A stretch of DNA of 64,000 bases from positions 54,184,380 through 54,248,379 of the forward strand of contig NC_030383.2 of assembly GCF_001625215.2 (NCBI RefSeq), written 5' to 3'. Shown one piece after another: positions 1 through 10,644 of the stretch. The notes beneath the pieces were generated by a model that was given only the letters and a program-made list of their open reading frames with translations, was not told where the DNA came from and did no database searches. The DNA comes from Daucus carota subsp. sativus. Taxonomy: Eukaryota > Streptophyta > Magnoliopsida > Apiales > Apiaceae. The stretch's first letter is position 1. Each line of letters starts with the position of its first letter. The position numbers and the translations under genes were made by a program.

Positions 1-2770
1 ACCTAAAAGTACGTGCCCAAGTCAAAAGTGACCTATAAAAAAAAACAGAGGGAGTAATACTTAACATAGGTTAACGGTCGTTAACGCGAAAAACAGGAGA
101 AACAACGGTTTGACCAAACTTTTGCTATCTTGAAAAAATAACCCTATTTTGTTTTTTTTTATCAAATAACCCTATTTTGTTTATATATGTATATTTTAGC
201 TATCACTCTTGAAATTTATTTTTATTTTTTTTGCCAACTCTTGAAATTTATTTTTATTAGATATATTATGTAAAGAAATTGTTAGTCTGATATAATATAC
301 GACAAGATAAAATAAATTAATGATTTTAAGTTTAAGAAACACAAAAATATAAAAGAGTAAACCTGAAGAATGGAGATTTTAATTTCTCATGATAGTCCAA
401 AAAACTACTTCGAAACATATATTTAAAAAATTTTTGGTGAACATAATTTTGGGTCTTTTGATTTCTTTTATTAAATAATATGAAAAGTCTAAGCATAGGT
501 TCTATTTTCCTTAAATAACATGACATTAACAAAATAAATGAAATGAAATAAGAGGGCATTTGGGAACATACATTTCATTTAAAATGATAGATTTCAAACG
601 ACAAATATTTGAGTTGTTATTTCAAACTAGCATAAAAGCCCGTGCGAGGCACGGGACTCTAGTTTTTGTTGTGTTTTAAATAATATTCGTGTGTCATCAT
701 ATTATTTCGAGCATAACTATTACGTCTTTTTTTTTTTAACAGAATATGTAAATATGAAATGTAACATTTACAATCTAATAGCATTGATATATAGTAATAA
801 TATGTACTATATTTAAAAAAAAATATGGATCAAAAACAACATTTGAACTGATTTTTTTATATTCTAATTCGTTAGGATATAGAGGCCACTACCATATTAT
901 CTACATGTTCAAAATTATATTCGAAATTAATCCTGAAACTTTTAGAATTTAAATATATTATACCTCATTAAAAAGATTTGTAATTTATTGTTAAAAATTA
1001 TTAAATTATTTCATCCAATACGAAAACTTGTTCTTGATATGTGAATTATGATATCCTAAATCATGATTAGATGAAGATGTGTGGTCCGCGTTGTTTTATA
1101 TTTATTTCTCTTTTTTTGAGCGTACGTTTGTGTAATAGTTAAGTGATATATGATAGATAGACCATCAACACATTCTTTTATATCATATGTTGCACACACC
1201 TTGTATAAATAATAATTGAAACATATATTGTATGTAAAAGACCCTACCCTTTATTATAAAAGCATCAATTGAACTACTAACCTTATAATTGTACCCGAAA
1301 AATTTCGGCACGTTTGATGTAGCTTACCCTTTTAATTTTCATATCAATTATATAGTACTTCAATGTCTTATATATTTTTTTGTTAATTTAAAATATTAGA
1401 TGATTATTACTTTGATACCGCGTGTTATAATATTGTCTTGTTATAAAATATTAATTTTTTTATCATTAGTTTTCTGAGTTTGTTGATTAAGACTTTTAAT
1501 GATTTTTCATGTAAATGTTATAAACCAGATCTCAAATAGCAAAAATAGAGTAGATGTCAGTTGGGCACCATGAAGTTCATAAAAATAAGAAATTTTTAGT
1601 TTAATTAGTCGTATAGTTACTTTTTTAGTTTTGTGCAAACTCACATTTTTAAATATTTTGATACTCTTATTTCTTAGGGGTGAGTAATGTAGTATATCAT
1701 GTTCAGTTGTTAAATATCAAATCAGGTGTTCGATATTCTGGATTATGAAAAACTATTCTTGTTCTATTCCCGTTTAATCAGATATTAGTTTTCACCTTAT
1801 CGCGTCGGATTATCCATTTCAAAATTAATTATATTTTATTAGTTTAATTTGTAAATGATTAATTAATTTAATTATAGTTTGAATCATTTTATTTAACTCG
1901 TATGTTATACATTGATGGATGGCATATTAAAATTATAGTTTTAAGACTTTAATATATATATATAACTTATTTCTCTGTGTTATTTTATTTTAAGCAAGTA
2001 AAATTTATAACTCAATTCTTTTTAGTAGGTCTGGTGAACACGTTTTATTATTATTTGGTTGACTTTTGATTAACAGCATAGAATTTTCCTAAATTCACCT
2101 TTGTATCACAAGTTATAATATTTCAAATTCATATATCACCAAAATCACATCATTTAGACATATTTTCTAACACCAAATTTGATGTCTTTGTCACTATTCT
2201 TATATCTATAAAAAAAAATCAGAAAGATTTGGTTACACGTCGAATTCTGAATTCATAAGTTTAAAATAAAATGTAATCTAAATAAAAATATTCTTTCAGT
2301 TATCTTATTTCATGTTCTTCAAAATATTGTAATCTCTTTATAAGTCATCTTTTATAATTAAAAAAAAATATGACATAGTCCATGTTGAAAGTCCATCAAT
2401 TTTTCCTTTCAAAGATGCTCACCGAAATCTTAGTTTTTGTGCTTATTTCTCACATTCATGAATTAAATTTCTCTATATTGTATCGGCACTCGTTTAAAGT
2501 ATTAAGTTAGATTTGTCCAATTTTATTCAAATATGAATTATATCCATTTTTTGAAGTCTGAAACATGGCTCGAGCCCAATTGTTCAAATTCTTTTTCAAA
2601 TTTAAATTTATTACATAAGTAATTAATTTATGAATATTAATCTATCATGTAAAAAACATATGAGACTTACCTAAAATAATAACTTAACTCAAATAAATAA
2701 ATATCGAAAAGAATATAAATACAACAGTTTTAATGTATGAGTTTAATGCTTTTGAATAAAAAGATTAATT
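1..2770. other. AT-rich intergenic sequence
   Basis: Very AT-rich sequence with no credible gene; the short ORFs have low-complexity translations. A hairpin flanked by CTAG on both sides at 627-663 is listed separately. A fragment reading acagagggagta near 46-57 resembles a Stowaway-type MITE end, suggesting an element running off the left edge. Confidence 0.6.
627..663 (-). mobile_element. Possible Helitron 3' terminus (hairpin + CTAG)
   Basis: The sequence has a 7-bp GC-rich stem (CCCGTGC, loop GAG, GCACGGG). On the minus strand it is followed about 11 nt later by CTAG and then T, the layout of a plant Helitron 3' end. The plus strand also has CTAG, but only 3 nt from the stem, which is too close. 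The matching TC end to the right was not found, so this is a terminus candidate only. Confidence 0.35.
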
Positions 2771-2955
2771 GCCTGTGTAGCTCAAGTGGTTTGAGTGGTG
2801 TAATTGTAATGAAGAGGTCTTGGGTTCGAGTCCCATGAATAACATTTTTTTTATATGTATGAGGAGGACTTAGGTTCGGAGTTAGGCTCGAGTTCGGAGC
2901 TAGGTAATTTATTTGCTCAGGAGGGAGGCTTGACACGAACCTGTTGGGCTACTAT
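2771..2955 (+). repeat. tRNA-derived SINE-like repeat
   Basis: An A box (TAGCTCAAGTGG, 2778-2789) and a B box (GGTTCGAGTCC, 2823-2833) are about 34 bp apart, matching the internal RNA polymerase III promoter of tRNA-derived SINEs. The head cannot form a good tRNA cloverleaf and runs into a non-tRNA body, so it is not a functional tRNA gene. The 3' boundary is approximate; no target duplication was found. Confidence 0.55.
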
Positions 2956-3055
2956 ATATATAAGTAGATAAGTAGATATAAGTAGATTCTCATATTTACA
3001 GCAAGAGCATCTCCGGAAGAGTCGTAACAGCTTCCTTAAATATATAATAAAATAT

Positions 3056-3334
3056 ATCTCTCCGTCTTTCTGAGATAATACGTTTGGAATGGACACGGAG
3101 ACCAAAAAAAGTGTATAAATTAATGTAAAGTAATGAGAAAAAGAAAGAAAAGTAGGTAAAGTGGTGGGATCATGCATTTTTAATTGATAGATTTGAAAAA
3201 GTAGATGGAAGTAGTGGGTGAATGGGATTTTTATATTATAAAAGTTTACTATTTTGGAAAGTCTTAAAATGTATAAAATTGAATGGGACATCCCGAAAAG
3301 GAAAGTGTATATAAATCAAGGGACAGAGGGAGTA
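3056..3334. mobile_element. Stowaway-type MITE (degenerate)
   Basis: The right end reads gggacagagggag followed by TA, the typical CTCCCTCYGTCCC terminus of Stowaway/mariner-like MITEs. The left end (ctccgtctttctgag) is a diverged version in the opposite direction. No coding capacity. Boundaries are good to a few bases on the right and less sure on the left. Confidence 0.5.
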
Positions 3335-3936
3335 TCTCTTTTAAGGCATTCCTATATTTTATTGAATGAGAACTCCAACAACATTCCCTATTTACATTCC
3401 TTATCATTATTATAATAATAATATATTTGAAATATCCTATAATTCAAAATTTACCCATCTTTGTGACTTTCATATCGATATAGGCATATAGCACTATCAT
3501 TCTATCCTGCCCAATTTTACTTTCAAACGGCTATAATTTTCTTCTGCTGCATATACACTCAAACGGAAAAAAAATATATTAAAATCTAGAGAGAAACACG
3601 AGGCCTACGATTATGAAAAGTGGGCAACAATTGGTGCTGAACAGATGAGGAATCTGAAAGTTCTATGGTTGTTCATGTGGTTTGAAGTGACGCAGAAAAT
3701 ATGAAGCAAATTTTTGAAAAGACTGTCCGAATTTCAAAAGTACAGTTATGAATTATAATAAGAGCCACGAGAAAATGAGATGGAAAATAAGTTAGAAAAA
3801 GGAGGGAAAGTGCGACAAAAGGAGAAGAGTGAATAATTTATTATTTAAAGTAGTATGAGGAATGGTTCCACAATCCTTAAAAATGAGGAATGAAATGTGC
3901 ATCCTAATTTTTTAAGACATCACTAGGACTATGCTT
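3335..3936. other. Non-coding, probable older TE remnant interrupted by copia
   Basis: No gene seen. Together with 9226-9304 this probably forms one older element. An AGAGCATCTCC end at 3004-3014 is mirrored by GGAGATGCTT at 9293-9302, and the copia insertion plus the Stowaway MITE split it. Confidence 0.35.
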
Positions 3937-4311
3937 TGTTGAATTTCACTTACTAACACTAAACTAACAGTTTTGATACTAATCTTGGAGAGAAAGAAAT
4001 GAATATACTAAGCTTTGCTGTATGTTTTCATATATCAGAATGAATGAATACATAGCTTGCTACTGTTTATATACAGGTCTACTCTAACTGCATCGTGCCT
4101 ATGCTAACTAACTAGGTGTATATACAACTATATTGTATCTAAACATCTAACTAACTAGCAGCTGTTGACAGCTCATGGTGGATGATGTGGCATCTGTAAA
4201 TCATGAAACAATACACTTAAGTCTACTAGTGTATCTTTATGTTGAGCTATTATATCACTGTGGTGAGCACGAGCAACATGTGCTTGACGCTGTGATGTGT
4301 TATACTCAATA
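3937..4311 (-). repeat. 3' LTR of copia element
   Basis: 375 bp, starting TGTTGA and ending TCAATA (read on the plus strand), so the usual terminal TG...CA has become TG...TA. It contains the last ~46 codons of the polyprotein ORF, which run into the LTR. It differs from the other LTR by two single-base changes. Confidence 0.95.
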
Positions 4312-7300
4312 TCCCCCCTCAAGGTAGGAGGGGAAGAAATCACTCCTAGCTTGGATAGAAGAAGATCAAATTGGGAAGCTGGCAGTATCTTTGTGAAAAC
4401 ATCAGCAAGTTGCTGTGTTGTAGGAAGATAAGTAAGCTGCAGAAGACCTTCCATAACCTTGTCTCGAGTGAAATGCATGTCAATTTCAATGTGTTTTGTG
4501 CGTTCATGAAACACGGGATTCTTTGCAATGGCTATAGATGACTGATTGTCACAATGAAGAGTGACTGGTTTCAGGTTTGTGACTCCAAGTTCTTCAAGTA
4601 ATCTTACTGTCCAAGTCACATCAGCTGCAGCAGAAGCCATGGCTCGATATTCACTTTCAGAAGATGATCTTGATACTGTGCTTTGCTTCTTTGATTTCCA
4701 TGCTACAGGAGAGGATCCAAATAGTAAAACATAGCCAGTGATAGAGCGTCGAGTGTTTGGACATGCAGCCCAGTCACTGTCAGAATACGCTTGGAGTGTT
4801 AACTGGTCTGATGCTCGTAGTAAAATACCTTGATGACATGAGTGAGCAATGTAACGTATTGTGTGTATCAAGGCTTCCCAATGTGGGACTCGTGGAGCAT
4901 GCATAAATTGACTGAGAACTTGGACTGAGTAATTAAGATCAGGACGTGTATTTGTGAGATAGTTAAGCTTGCCCACCAAAGAACGGTATATTTCTGGATC
5001 TTGGATCAATGGTCCTGTCTCATTATTCAGTTTGAGTGCAGCAGGCAATGGAGTAGCTACCTTCTTTGAAACATCAAAAGGCAGATTGTGTAGAAGTTCT
5101 TTAGTAAATTTTGACTGAGTTAATACAGTGCCATCTGGTACATAATCAACTTCGATACCAAGAAAGTAATGAAGAACACCCAGGTCCTTAATGCTGAAAG
5201 CAAGATCAAGATGCTGCTTGATTGCTGTAATGGAAGCTATATCTGTTCCTGTGATTATGATATCATCAACGTAGACAGCCATTATTGTAATGTGTGTGTC
5301 ATCCCGCTTGATAAACAAACAACAATCATTTTTAGACTTAACAAAACCCTGATCAAGCAGTTCACTTTGAAGCTTGTCAAACCATTCTCTGGATGCCTGT
5401 TTCAGGCCATACAGAGATTTACGCAGACGACATACAAGATTATGTGGATTGGGAATCCCTTCCGGAACTGTCATGTAAACTTCCTCAGATAAATTGCCAT
5501 GAAGAAACGCGTTGTTTACGTCTAATTGAAATACTTTCCAACTTCTGCTAGCAGCAAGTGCCAGTATGCAACGTATAGTATTCATCTTAACAACTGGTGA
5601 AAATGTTTCCTCGTAATCAATTCCGTATTGTTGATTATATCCCTTTGCAACTAGTCGAGCTTTGCAACGTTCCAGAGAACCATCAGACTTCAGTTTAACT
5701 TTGAATACCCATCTGTGACCAATTGCCTTTTTTCCTTTTGGCAGAGGGACAAGATCCCAAGTTTTGTTTACCAACAATGCTGCAATTTCCTTGTCCATAG
5801 CTTCTTTCCAGAGTGGATGTGAAGATGCCTCTTTATAGGTCTTAGGTTCAGTAAGAAAAGAATTTTGAGACAAAAGAGCGCTGTGATGTGTATATGCAGT
5901 GTGACATTGAAAATCCTTAAGATATTCAGGTTGTTTTCGAACTCTGGTAGATGTGCGTATAGGATCAACATGAGTGTTGGTTTGGGTATTAGTAGTATTC
6001 TCAGAAGTCACAGAATCAGGTTCAGTATGATTTCCAGAATCAAATGCATTAGAATGTTCAGAACTAGATTCATGAGATATAGTATGTGTAGAGGAACTGG
6101 AAGCATGATTAGTATCTGTATACTGATGTACCAGCTCAGAATACAGATCTGTGGTGAGAGTGGTGACAGCTGGTAAATATATACCAGAATTAACATAATA
6201 GTTGGGATCATTTGCTAAGTGATGATATGGAAAATGTAACTCATGGAACTGAACATCTCTGGATACAGATAATTTTTGAGTTTTCAGATCTAGTACCTTG
6301 TATCCTTTTTGTGTTGGTGTATATCCAAGGAAGACACAAGGTGAAGATCGAGGCTCCAGTTTGGATCTATCAACCTTGCAAGTGGCTACATAACAGAGAC
6401 AACCAAAGGGCTTAAGGATAGTGTAATCTGGATCAGTTCCATCATGAAGCAATTTATATGGAGTTTGATTGTTGATAGAAGAAAGTGGCATTCTGTTTAT
6501 TAAGTATGAAGCACATAGAACACATTCTCCCCAGTATTTGTCTGGAACTCTGGACTGAAACAATAGAGCACGAGCTGTCTCCAAGAGGTGTCTATGTTTG
6601 CGCTCTACCACCCCATTTTGTTGGGGTGTGTAAGCACAACTAGTCTGGTGAGCAATCCCTTTATTCTGCAAAAAAAGTTTTAGTCGACCCTCACAGAGTT
6701 CAGATGCATTATCTGATCTTATGCCTAAAACAGACTTTTTAAGTTGTTTTTCAGCATATACAATAAAATTCTCTATTACTGAAGCTGCATCAGACTTGAA
6801 CTTAATGAGTTGAATCCAAGTAAATTTGCTGAAATCATCAACAATAGTAATAAACTGTGTACATCCATAGTGTGTCTTGACCTTGTATGGTCCCCACAAA
6901 TCAATATGTAACAGTTGTAAAATAGCAGTACTCTTAATATTGCTACTAGAAAATGGAAGTCTGGTTTGTCTAGCTAAAGGACAAATTTGACAGATAGTAG
7001 TATCTTTAGCAATCTTTATATCACATGATGGTGACAAATGCTTTAATTGCTGATATGGAATATGACCAAGCCTCAGATGCCAAAGATGAGCTTCATTTGT
7101 AGCAGCAAAACAAACTTTAGGAGCAACTTTAGGAGACTGGGAGTCTACTGTGTAGAGACCATTTCTGAGCTTACCAAGAAGAATTGGCTGTTTGCTCTGA
7201 AAATGGCCCTGTAAAAAACATGAAGTTTTGTTAAATGTGATATCACATTTCAAGTCAGAACACAACTTGTGGACAGAAATTAATCTGAACTGGAATTCTG

Positions 7301-8585
7301 GCACATGTAAAACATCTTGCAGAATGATGTTATTGCCCAAGTCAACTGTCCCTATATGTTGAGCTTTAATTTTTCGACCATCTGGGACAGTAATACAATT
7401 ATCTGAACTGGCAAAAGCAGTATATGAAGTAAAATTCTCCAAGTAAGGAGAAATATGATCTGTTGCACCACTGTCTAAAATCCAACCAGAATCAAGACAA
7501 GATATCATACAAGTTTTACCTGCCAAAAGAGCTTGGCTGGAATCTGTGTCAGTGTTGGATGCAATGTCATGTTTAGAAAGCAGATTTATCAGCTTGTTGT
7601 ATTGATCATTTGAGAGTGAATTTGATCCTTCTGTTCCAGCAGAAGTTGTGACAGCAGCTGCAATTCTCCTCTCCTTTGGCTTAAAGCCTGCAGGATAACC
7701 ATGAATCTTAAAGCATCTATCAATGCTATGACCTGGAACCTTGCAATTAGTACAGTAATAATTTGCTCCTGATTTAGGCTTCCTGTCCTGGCCATTGTTG
7801 TTCCCAAACTTCTGTGAGTAATTTCCAGAATACTGATTCTTATTGTTTCCAGAACCTCTTTGATCTGCATAGAATGCCATACTTTCAGGTTTAGCCAGAG
7901 TCATTTCTTTGTGGTTTTCTTCTTGTGCAATCAACCTGTAAGCTTGATCAACAGTAGGAGGTGGAGACATCATCAAAATATTTGCCCTCACTGCTGAATA
8001 TTGATCATTCAACTTCATTAAAAATTGCATCAAACGATGTTCTTGAGTTTTCTGTTGGACTCTCAAACTGAGACCACAACCACAAGTATTCTGAAGAAAT
8101 GGATCTGCATCATCAAGATTATCCCAGAGAGTTGTAATAGCAGTATAGAATTCAGAAACACTCAATTTTCCTTGAGTGATTTCAGCCAGTTTTTGTTCAA
8201 GAGAATAGACTTGTGTGAGAGACACACTGCCAAATCGAGATTCAAGATTCATCCAGATTTCTTTTGCAGTTTTCTTAAAGAGAACACTTCGAGCAATATT
8301 ATCATCAAGATTGTACAACAGCCAGGTAGCAACCAGAGAATTACAACGTTCCCAAGCCAAAAAATCAACATCATTCTCATCAGGCACTAATATTGTACCA
8401 TTGACAAAACCGAGTTTGTTCTTTACAGTTAAGCTAAGCAACATAGATCGCTTCCAATTAGCGTATCCAGTACCATCAAACTTGACAGAAACAAGTTGAG
8501 TAGAAGTATTATCATTAGGATGGATGTAAAAAGGACTAGCAGGATCCTGATTAGCATTATATGCAGAATTTGTAGTTCGAGACAT
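4173..8585 (-). CDS. Copia gag-pol polyprotein, intact
   Basis: A 1470-aa polyprotein in one frame. The order of domains is diagnostic of Ty1/copia. A gag region spans about residues 1-300 with a CCHC zinc knuckle near 278-291 (YYCTNCKVPGHSIDRC). The aspartic protease motif DSGATD is near 371. The GAG-pre-integrase HLWHLRLGH lies near 501-508, followed by the integrase core with its DDE triad near 562/625/661. Reverse transcriptase has the catalytic YVDD motif, and RNase H (SDSDWA... SSSESEYRA) follows. No stops or frameshifts are seen and all catalytic motifs are present, so this copy could be autonomous. The C-terminal tail after ADVFTKIL extends into the 3' LTR. Confidence 0.96.
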   Translation of the reverse strand: MSRTTNSAYNANQDPASPFYIHPNDNTSTQLVSVKFDGTGYANWKRSMLLSLTVKNKLGFVNGTILVPDENDVDFLAWERCNSLVATWLLYNLDDNIARSVLFKKTAKEIWMNLESRFGSVSLTQVYSLEQKLAEITQGKLSVSEFYTAITTLWDNLDDADPFLQNTCGCGLSLRVQQKTQEHRLMQFLMKLNDQYSAVRANILMMSPPPTVDQAYRLIAQEENHKEMTLAKPESMAFYADQRGSGNNKNQYSGNYSQKFGNNNGQDRKPKSGANYYCTNCKVPGHSIDRCFKIHGYPAGFKPKERRIAAAVTTSAGTEGSNSLSNDQYNKLINLLSKHDIASNTDTDSSQALLAGKTCMISCLDSGWILDSGATDHISPYLENFTSYTAFASSDNCITVPDGRKIKAQHIGTVDLGNNIILQDVLHVPEFQFRLISVHKLCSDLKCDITFNKTSCFLQGHFQSKQPILLGKLRNGLYTVDSQSPKVAPKVCFAATNEAHLWHLRLGHIPYQQLKHLSPSCDIKIAKDTTICQICPLARQTRLPFSSSNIKSTAILQLLHIDLWGPYKVKTHYGCTQFITIVDDFSKFTWIQLIKFKSDAASVIENFIVYAEKQLKKSVLGIRSDNASELCEGRLKLFLQNKGIAHQTSCAYTPQQNGVVERKHRHLLETARALLFQSRVPDKYWGECVLCASYLINRMPLSSINNQTPYKLLHDGTDPDYTILKPFGCLCYVATCKVDRSKLEPRSSPCVFLGYTPTQKGYKVLDLKTQKLSVSRDVQFHELHFPYHHLANDPNYYVNSGIYLPAVTTLTTDLYSELVHQYTDTNHASSSSTHTISHESSSEHSNAFDSGNHTEPDSVTSENTTNTQTNTHVDPIRTSTRVRKQPEYLKDFQCHTAYTHHSALLSQNSFLTEPKTYKEASSHPLWKEAMDKEIAALLVNKTWDLVPLPKGKKAIGHRWVFKVKLKSDGSLERCKARLVAKGYNQQYGIDYEETFSPVVKMNTIRCILALAASRSWKVFQLDVNNAFLHGNLSEEVYMTVPEGIPNPHNLVCRLRKSLYGLKQASREWFDKLQSELLDQGFVKSKNDCCLFIKRDDTHITIMAVYVDDIIITGTDIASITAIKQHLDLAFSIKDLGVLHYFLGIEVDYVPDGTVLTQSKFTKELLHNLPFDVSKKVATPLPAALKLNNETGPLIQDPEIYRSLVGKLNYLTNTRPDLNYSVQVLSQFMHAPRVPHWEALIHTIRYIAHSCHQGILLRASDQLTLQAYSDSDWAACPNTRRSITGYVLLFGSSPVAWKSKKQSTVSRSSSESEYRAMASAAADVTWTVRLLEELGVTNLKPVTLHCDNQSSIAIAKNPVFHERTKHIEIDMHFTRDKVMEGLLQLTYLPTTQQLADVFTKILPASQFDLLLSKLGVISSPPTLRGDIEYNTSQRQAHVARAHHSDIIAQHKDTLVDLSVLFHDLQMPHHPP

Positions 8586-8838
8586 GATGAAAACAGATGA
8601 AATTGTGAAGAAATGTGAATTCAGAACAATTAATCAACAGATCAGAATAACCAGATCAATCAGTGAGACAATCAGATCAATTAGTGAATCAAACAATGAA
8701 TCACTTCGAGAAATCAACAAGTATGGAGTGCAGATGAAGCGTAAATGAACAGAAAACACCTGGATCGGAGATTATACTAGAGAATCGATCAAAGATTGCA
8801 GAGACGAAGATCTGAAATCGCCTAACCAAGGTCGTCCT

Positions 8839-8850
8839 GCTCTGATACCA
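8839..8850 (-). promoter_or_regulatory. Primer-binding site (tRNA-iMet)
   Basis: The minus strand reads TGGTATCAGAGC, the classic plant copia PBS complementary to the 3' end of initiator methionine tRNA, directly next to the 5' LTR. Confidence 0.92.
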
Positions 8851-9225
8851 TGTTGAATTTCACTTACTAACACTAAACTAACAGTTTTGATACTAATCTT
8901 GGAGAGAAAGAAATGAATATACTAAGCTTTGCTGTATGTTTTCATATATCAAAATGAATGAATACATAGCTTGCTACTGTTTATATACAGGTCTACTCTA
9001 ACTGCATCGTGCCTATGCTAACTAACTAGGTGTATATACAACTGTATTGTATCTAAACATCTAACTAACTAGCAGCTGTTGACAGCTCATGGTGGATGAT
9101 GTGGCATCTGTAAATCATGAAACAATACACTTAAGTCTACTAGTGTATCTTTATGTTGAGCTATTATATCACTGTGGTGAGCACGAGCAACATGTGCTTG
9201 ACGCTGTGATGTGTTATACTCAATA
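8851..9225 (-). repeat. 5' LTR of copia element
   Basis: 375 bp, colinear with the LTR at 3937-4311 and differing from it at two positions (one in a catatatca-aatg context, one in an acaact-tattg context). Expected to carry the element's promoter. Confidence 0.95.
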
Positions 9226-9303
9226 TGCTTGAGTTGTATTTTTGTCATATTTCTTATCAAAATAACTTAGGACACCATATAAGTAAGCTGTTGGAGATGC
9301 TTT

Positions 9304-9721
9304 AATATTTGAATGTTTGGATTTCAAATCCAAATTTTTAAACAGGTTATTTAATCAAATTCAAAATTTCAAATTAAATCCAGGTTTCCAAACGAGACAT
9401 AAGAGAATTCATATGGATGATAGTTAAATTCGAAGATCATTTTCAAGGGATTGGAGTTGGATTGAACTGACTGGCTAACTTGGATATGTAAGACATGTAC
9501 AATTTATTAAATGTATAAAAGATTGTGTTTCGATGATATTGAACATATTGATTAGTTGTATTTTGAAAATAGTATGGTATTACAAATGAGATAAAATCTT
9601 GTTAGAGATTTATCACAAATATGTAAAAATTCGATAGATATAATGAATAATGCAAATACATAATTAGAATTAAGTTTTTCCACCAATCAATTTTTTATAT
9701 TTTTCATTTATAATAAATATT
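9304..9721. other. Intergenic, nothing recognised
   Basis: AT-rich, no ORF or repeat structure that I can support. Confidence 0.5.
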
Positions 9722-9900
9722 ACTCTCCCCGTTCCTCTCATTTCTTTATAGTTTTTTCACCGCTCGACACGCATTTCAAGTCTATTATAAAATATAGTTC
9801 CGTAATTTATTTTTGAGATTTTCTTTTCGTATATAAAAATTCAAACATCAATTTTTATTCAAAAGAAAAAATTAAAAAATAAGTCACAAAACAATATTTT
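9722..9900. repeat. Truncated Stowaway-like MITE fragment
   Basis: It begins TACTCTCCCCGTTCC and continues with ttttttcaccgctcgacacgc. That interior closely matches the MITE at 19881-20129 (tttcactgctcgacacgc), so it is the same family. The right end is missing. Confidence 0.5.
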
Positions 9901-9974
9901 TTAAGAGCATTAGAATGCATGCCAAACTCTCGCCCCAAGGTTAACTAGGGTGATTTAGTTCTCGAATAAAATTA

Positions 9975-10198
9975 CTCCTTCTGTTTTGAAATATAGGTCG
10001 CTTGACTCTTTGGCACACACTTTTAAGTCTTTTGACCGCATTGTTAAAATTATTATTTTCAATTTTTTTTAAATAATAATAATCATATATTTTTATTCAA
10101 AAAAATTTAAAAAATAATAATTTTAACTATGCGGCCAAAAGATTTAGAAATGTGTGGCAAAAAGTCAAACGACTTATATTTTATATTTTAAAAGGGAG
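9975..10198. mobile_element. Palindromic Stowaway-like MITE
   Basis: The two halves are imperfect inverted copies over their whole length: left ctccttctgttttgaaatat..., right ...atattttaaaagggag. The element could fold into a long hairpin. A TA precedes the left end; the right duplication is degraded. Non-coding. Confidence 0.6.
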
Positions 10199-10298
10199 AA
10201 AATTTTTACCGACTTGTTTCGGAATGTTATTGACCATAACCAATCGTGACGCGAGACGAGAACCATGTTAGGTCTCCCCATCTCCTGACCCCAACCCC

Positions 10299-10470
10299 GC
10301 CACGTGTGCTCCACGTGGCACATCACCACTCCATCCACTCCCCTCAGCACGCGTGTTTTATTTCCAACCTTCCAGAAACTTCTGGCAAACTCCTGGCTAC
10401 AAACCCTCCACGATCGACCGGCTCACATCACGCCACGTGTCCTACTACCACGTCACTGTCCTACGTGGCA
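10299..10470 (+). promoter_or_regulatory. RCC1-gene promoter: G-box/ABRE cluster and heat-shock element
   Basis: Three CACGTG cores (10301-10306, 10312-10317, 10434-10439), a CACGCGTG (10348-10355), an ACGTCA C-box-like site (10450-10455) and TACGTGG (10462-10468) lie within 170 bp. These are binding cores for bZIP/bHLH factors in light and ABA responses. A perfect three-unit heat-shock element (TTCnnGAAnnTTC) spans 10370-10382. The cluster is about 175-345 bp upstream of the start codon at 10645 and markedly GC-richer than its surroundings. Confidence 0.6.
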
Positions 10471-10644
10471 CCCCCTTAGGTCAAGAATTGATACGCCCCG
10501 ATACAGAAAAGCAGTGAACTCATTTTCTCCCCTTTTTCTACTCTAAATAGCAACAAAAACACACAGCTAGTGGAATATATAGATACAGATTGTTGTGTCT
10601 ATAGGTCGTGTTGTGTGTATACTTACAGATTGTTGTGTGTATAG

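Larger units (their letters stand above)
3937..9225 (-). mobile_element. Complete Ty1/copia LTR retrotransposon
   Basis: This 5,289-bp element is flanked by a perfect 5-bp target duplication (tgctt, 3932-3936 and 9226-9230). Its two 375-bp LTRs differ at only two positions by my alignment. In the minus orientation the primer-binding site (TGGTATCAGAGC, 8839-8850) abuts the 5' LTR and is complementary to initiator tRNA-Met. A purine-rich tract (TTGAGGGGGGA, about 4312-4322) abuts the 3' LTR. The single polyprotein ORF is uninterrupted. All parts needed for autonomous copia transposition are visible, and the near-identical LTRs point to a very recent insertion. Confidence 0.97.

Noticed and set aside
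2771..2845. tRNA gene candidate
   Set aside because: Has A and B boxes, but arms do not pair into a cloverleaf and the sequence continues as a SINE-like body.
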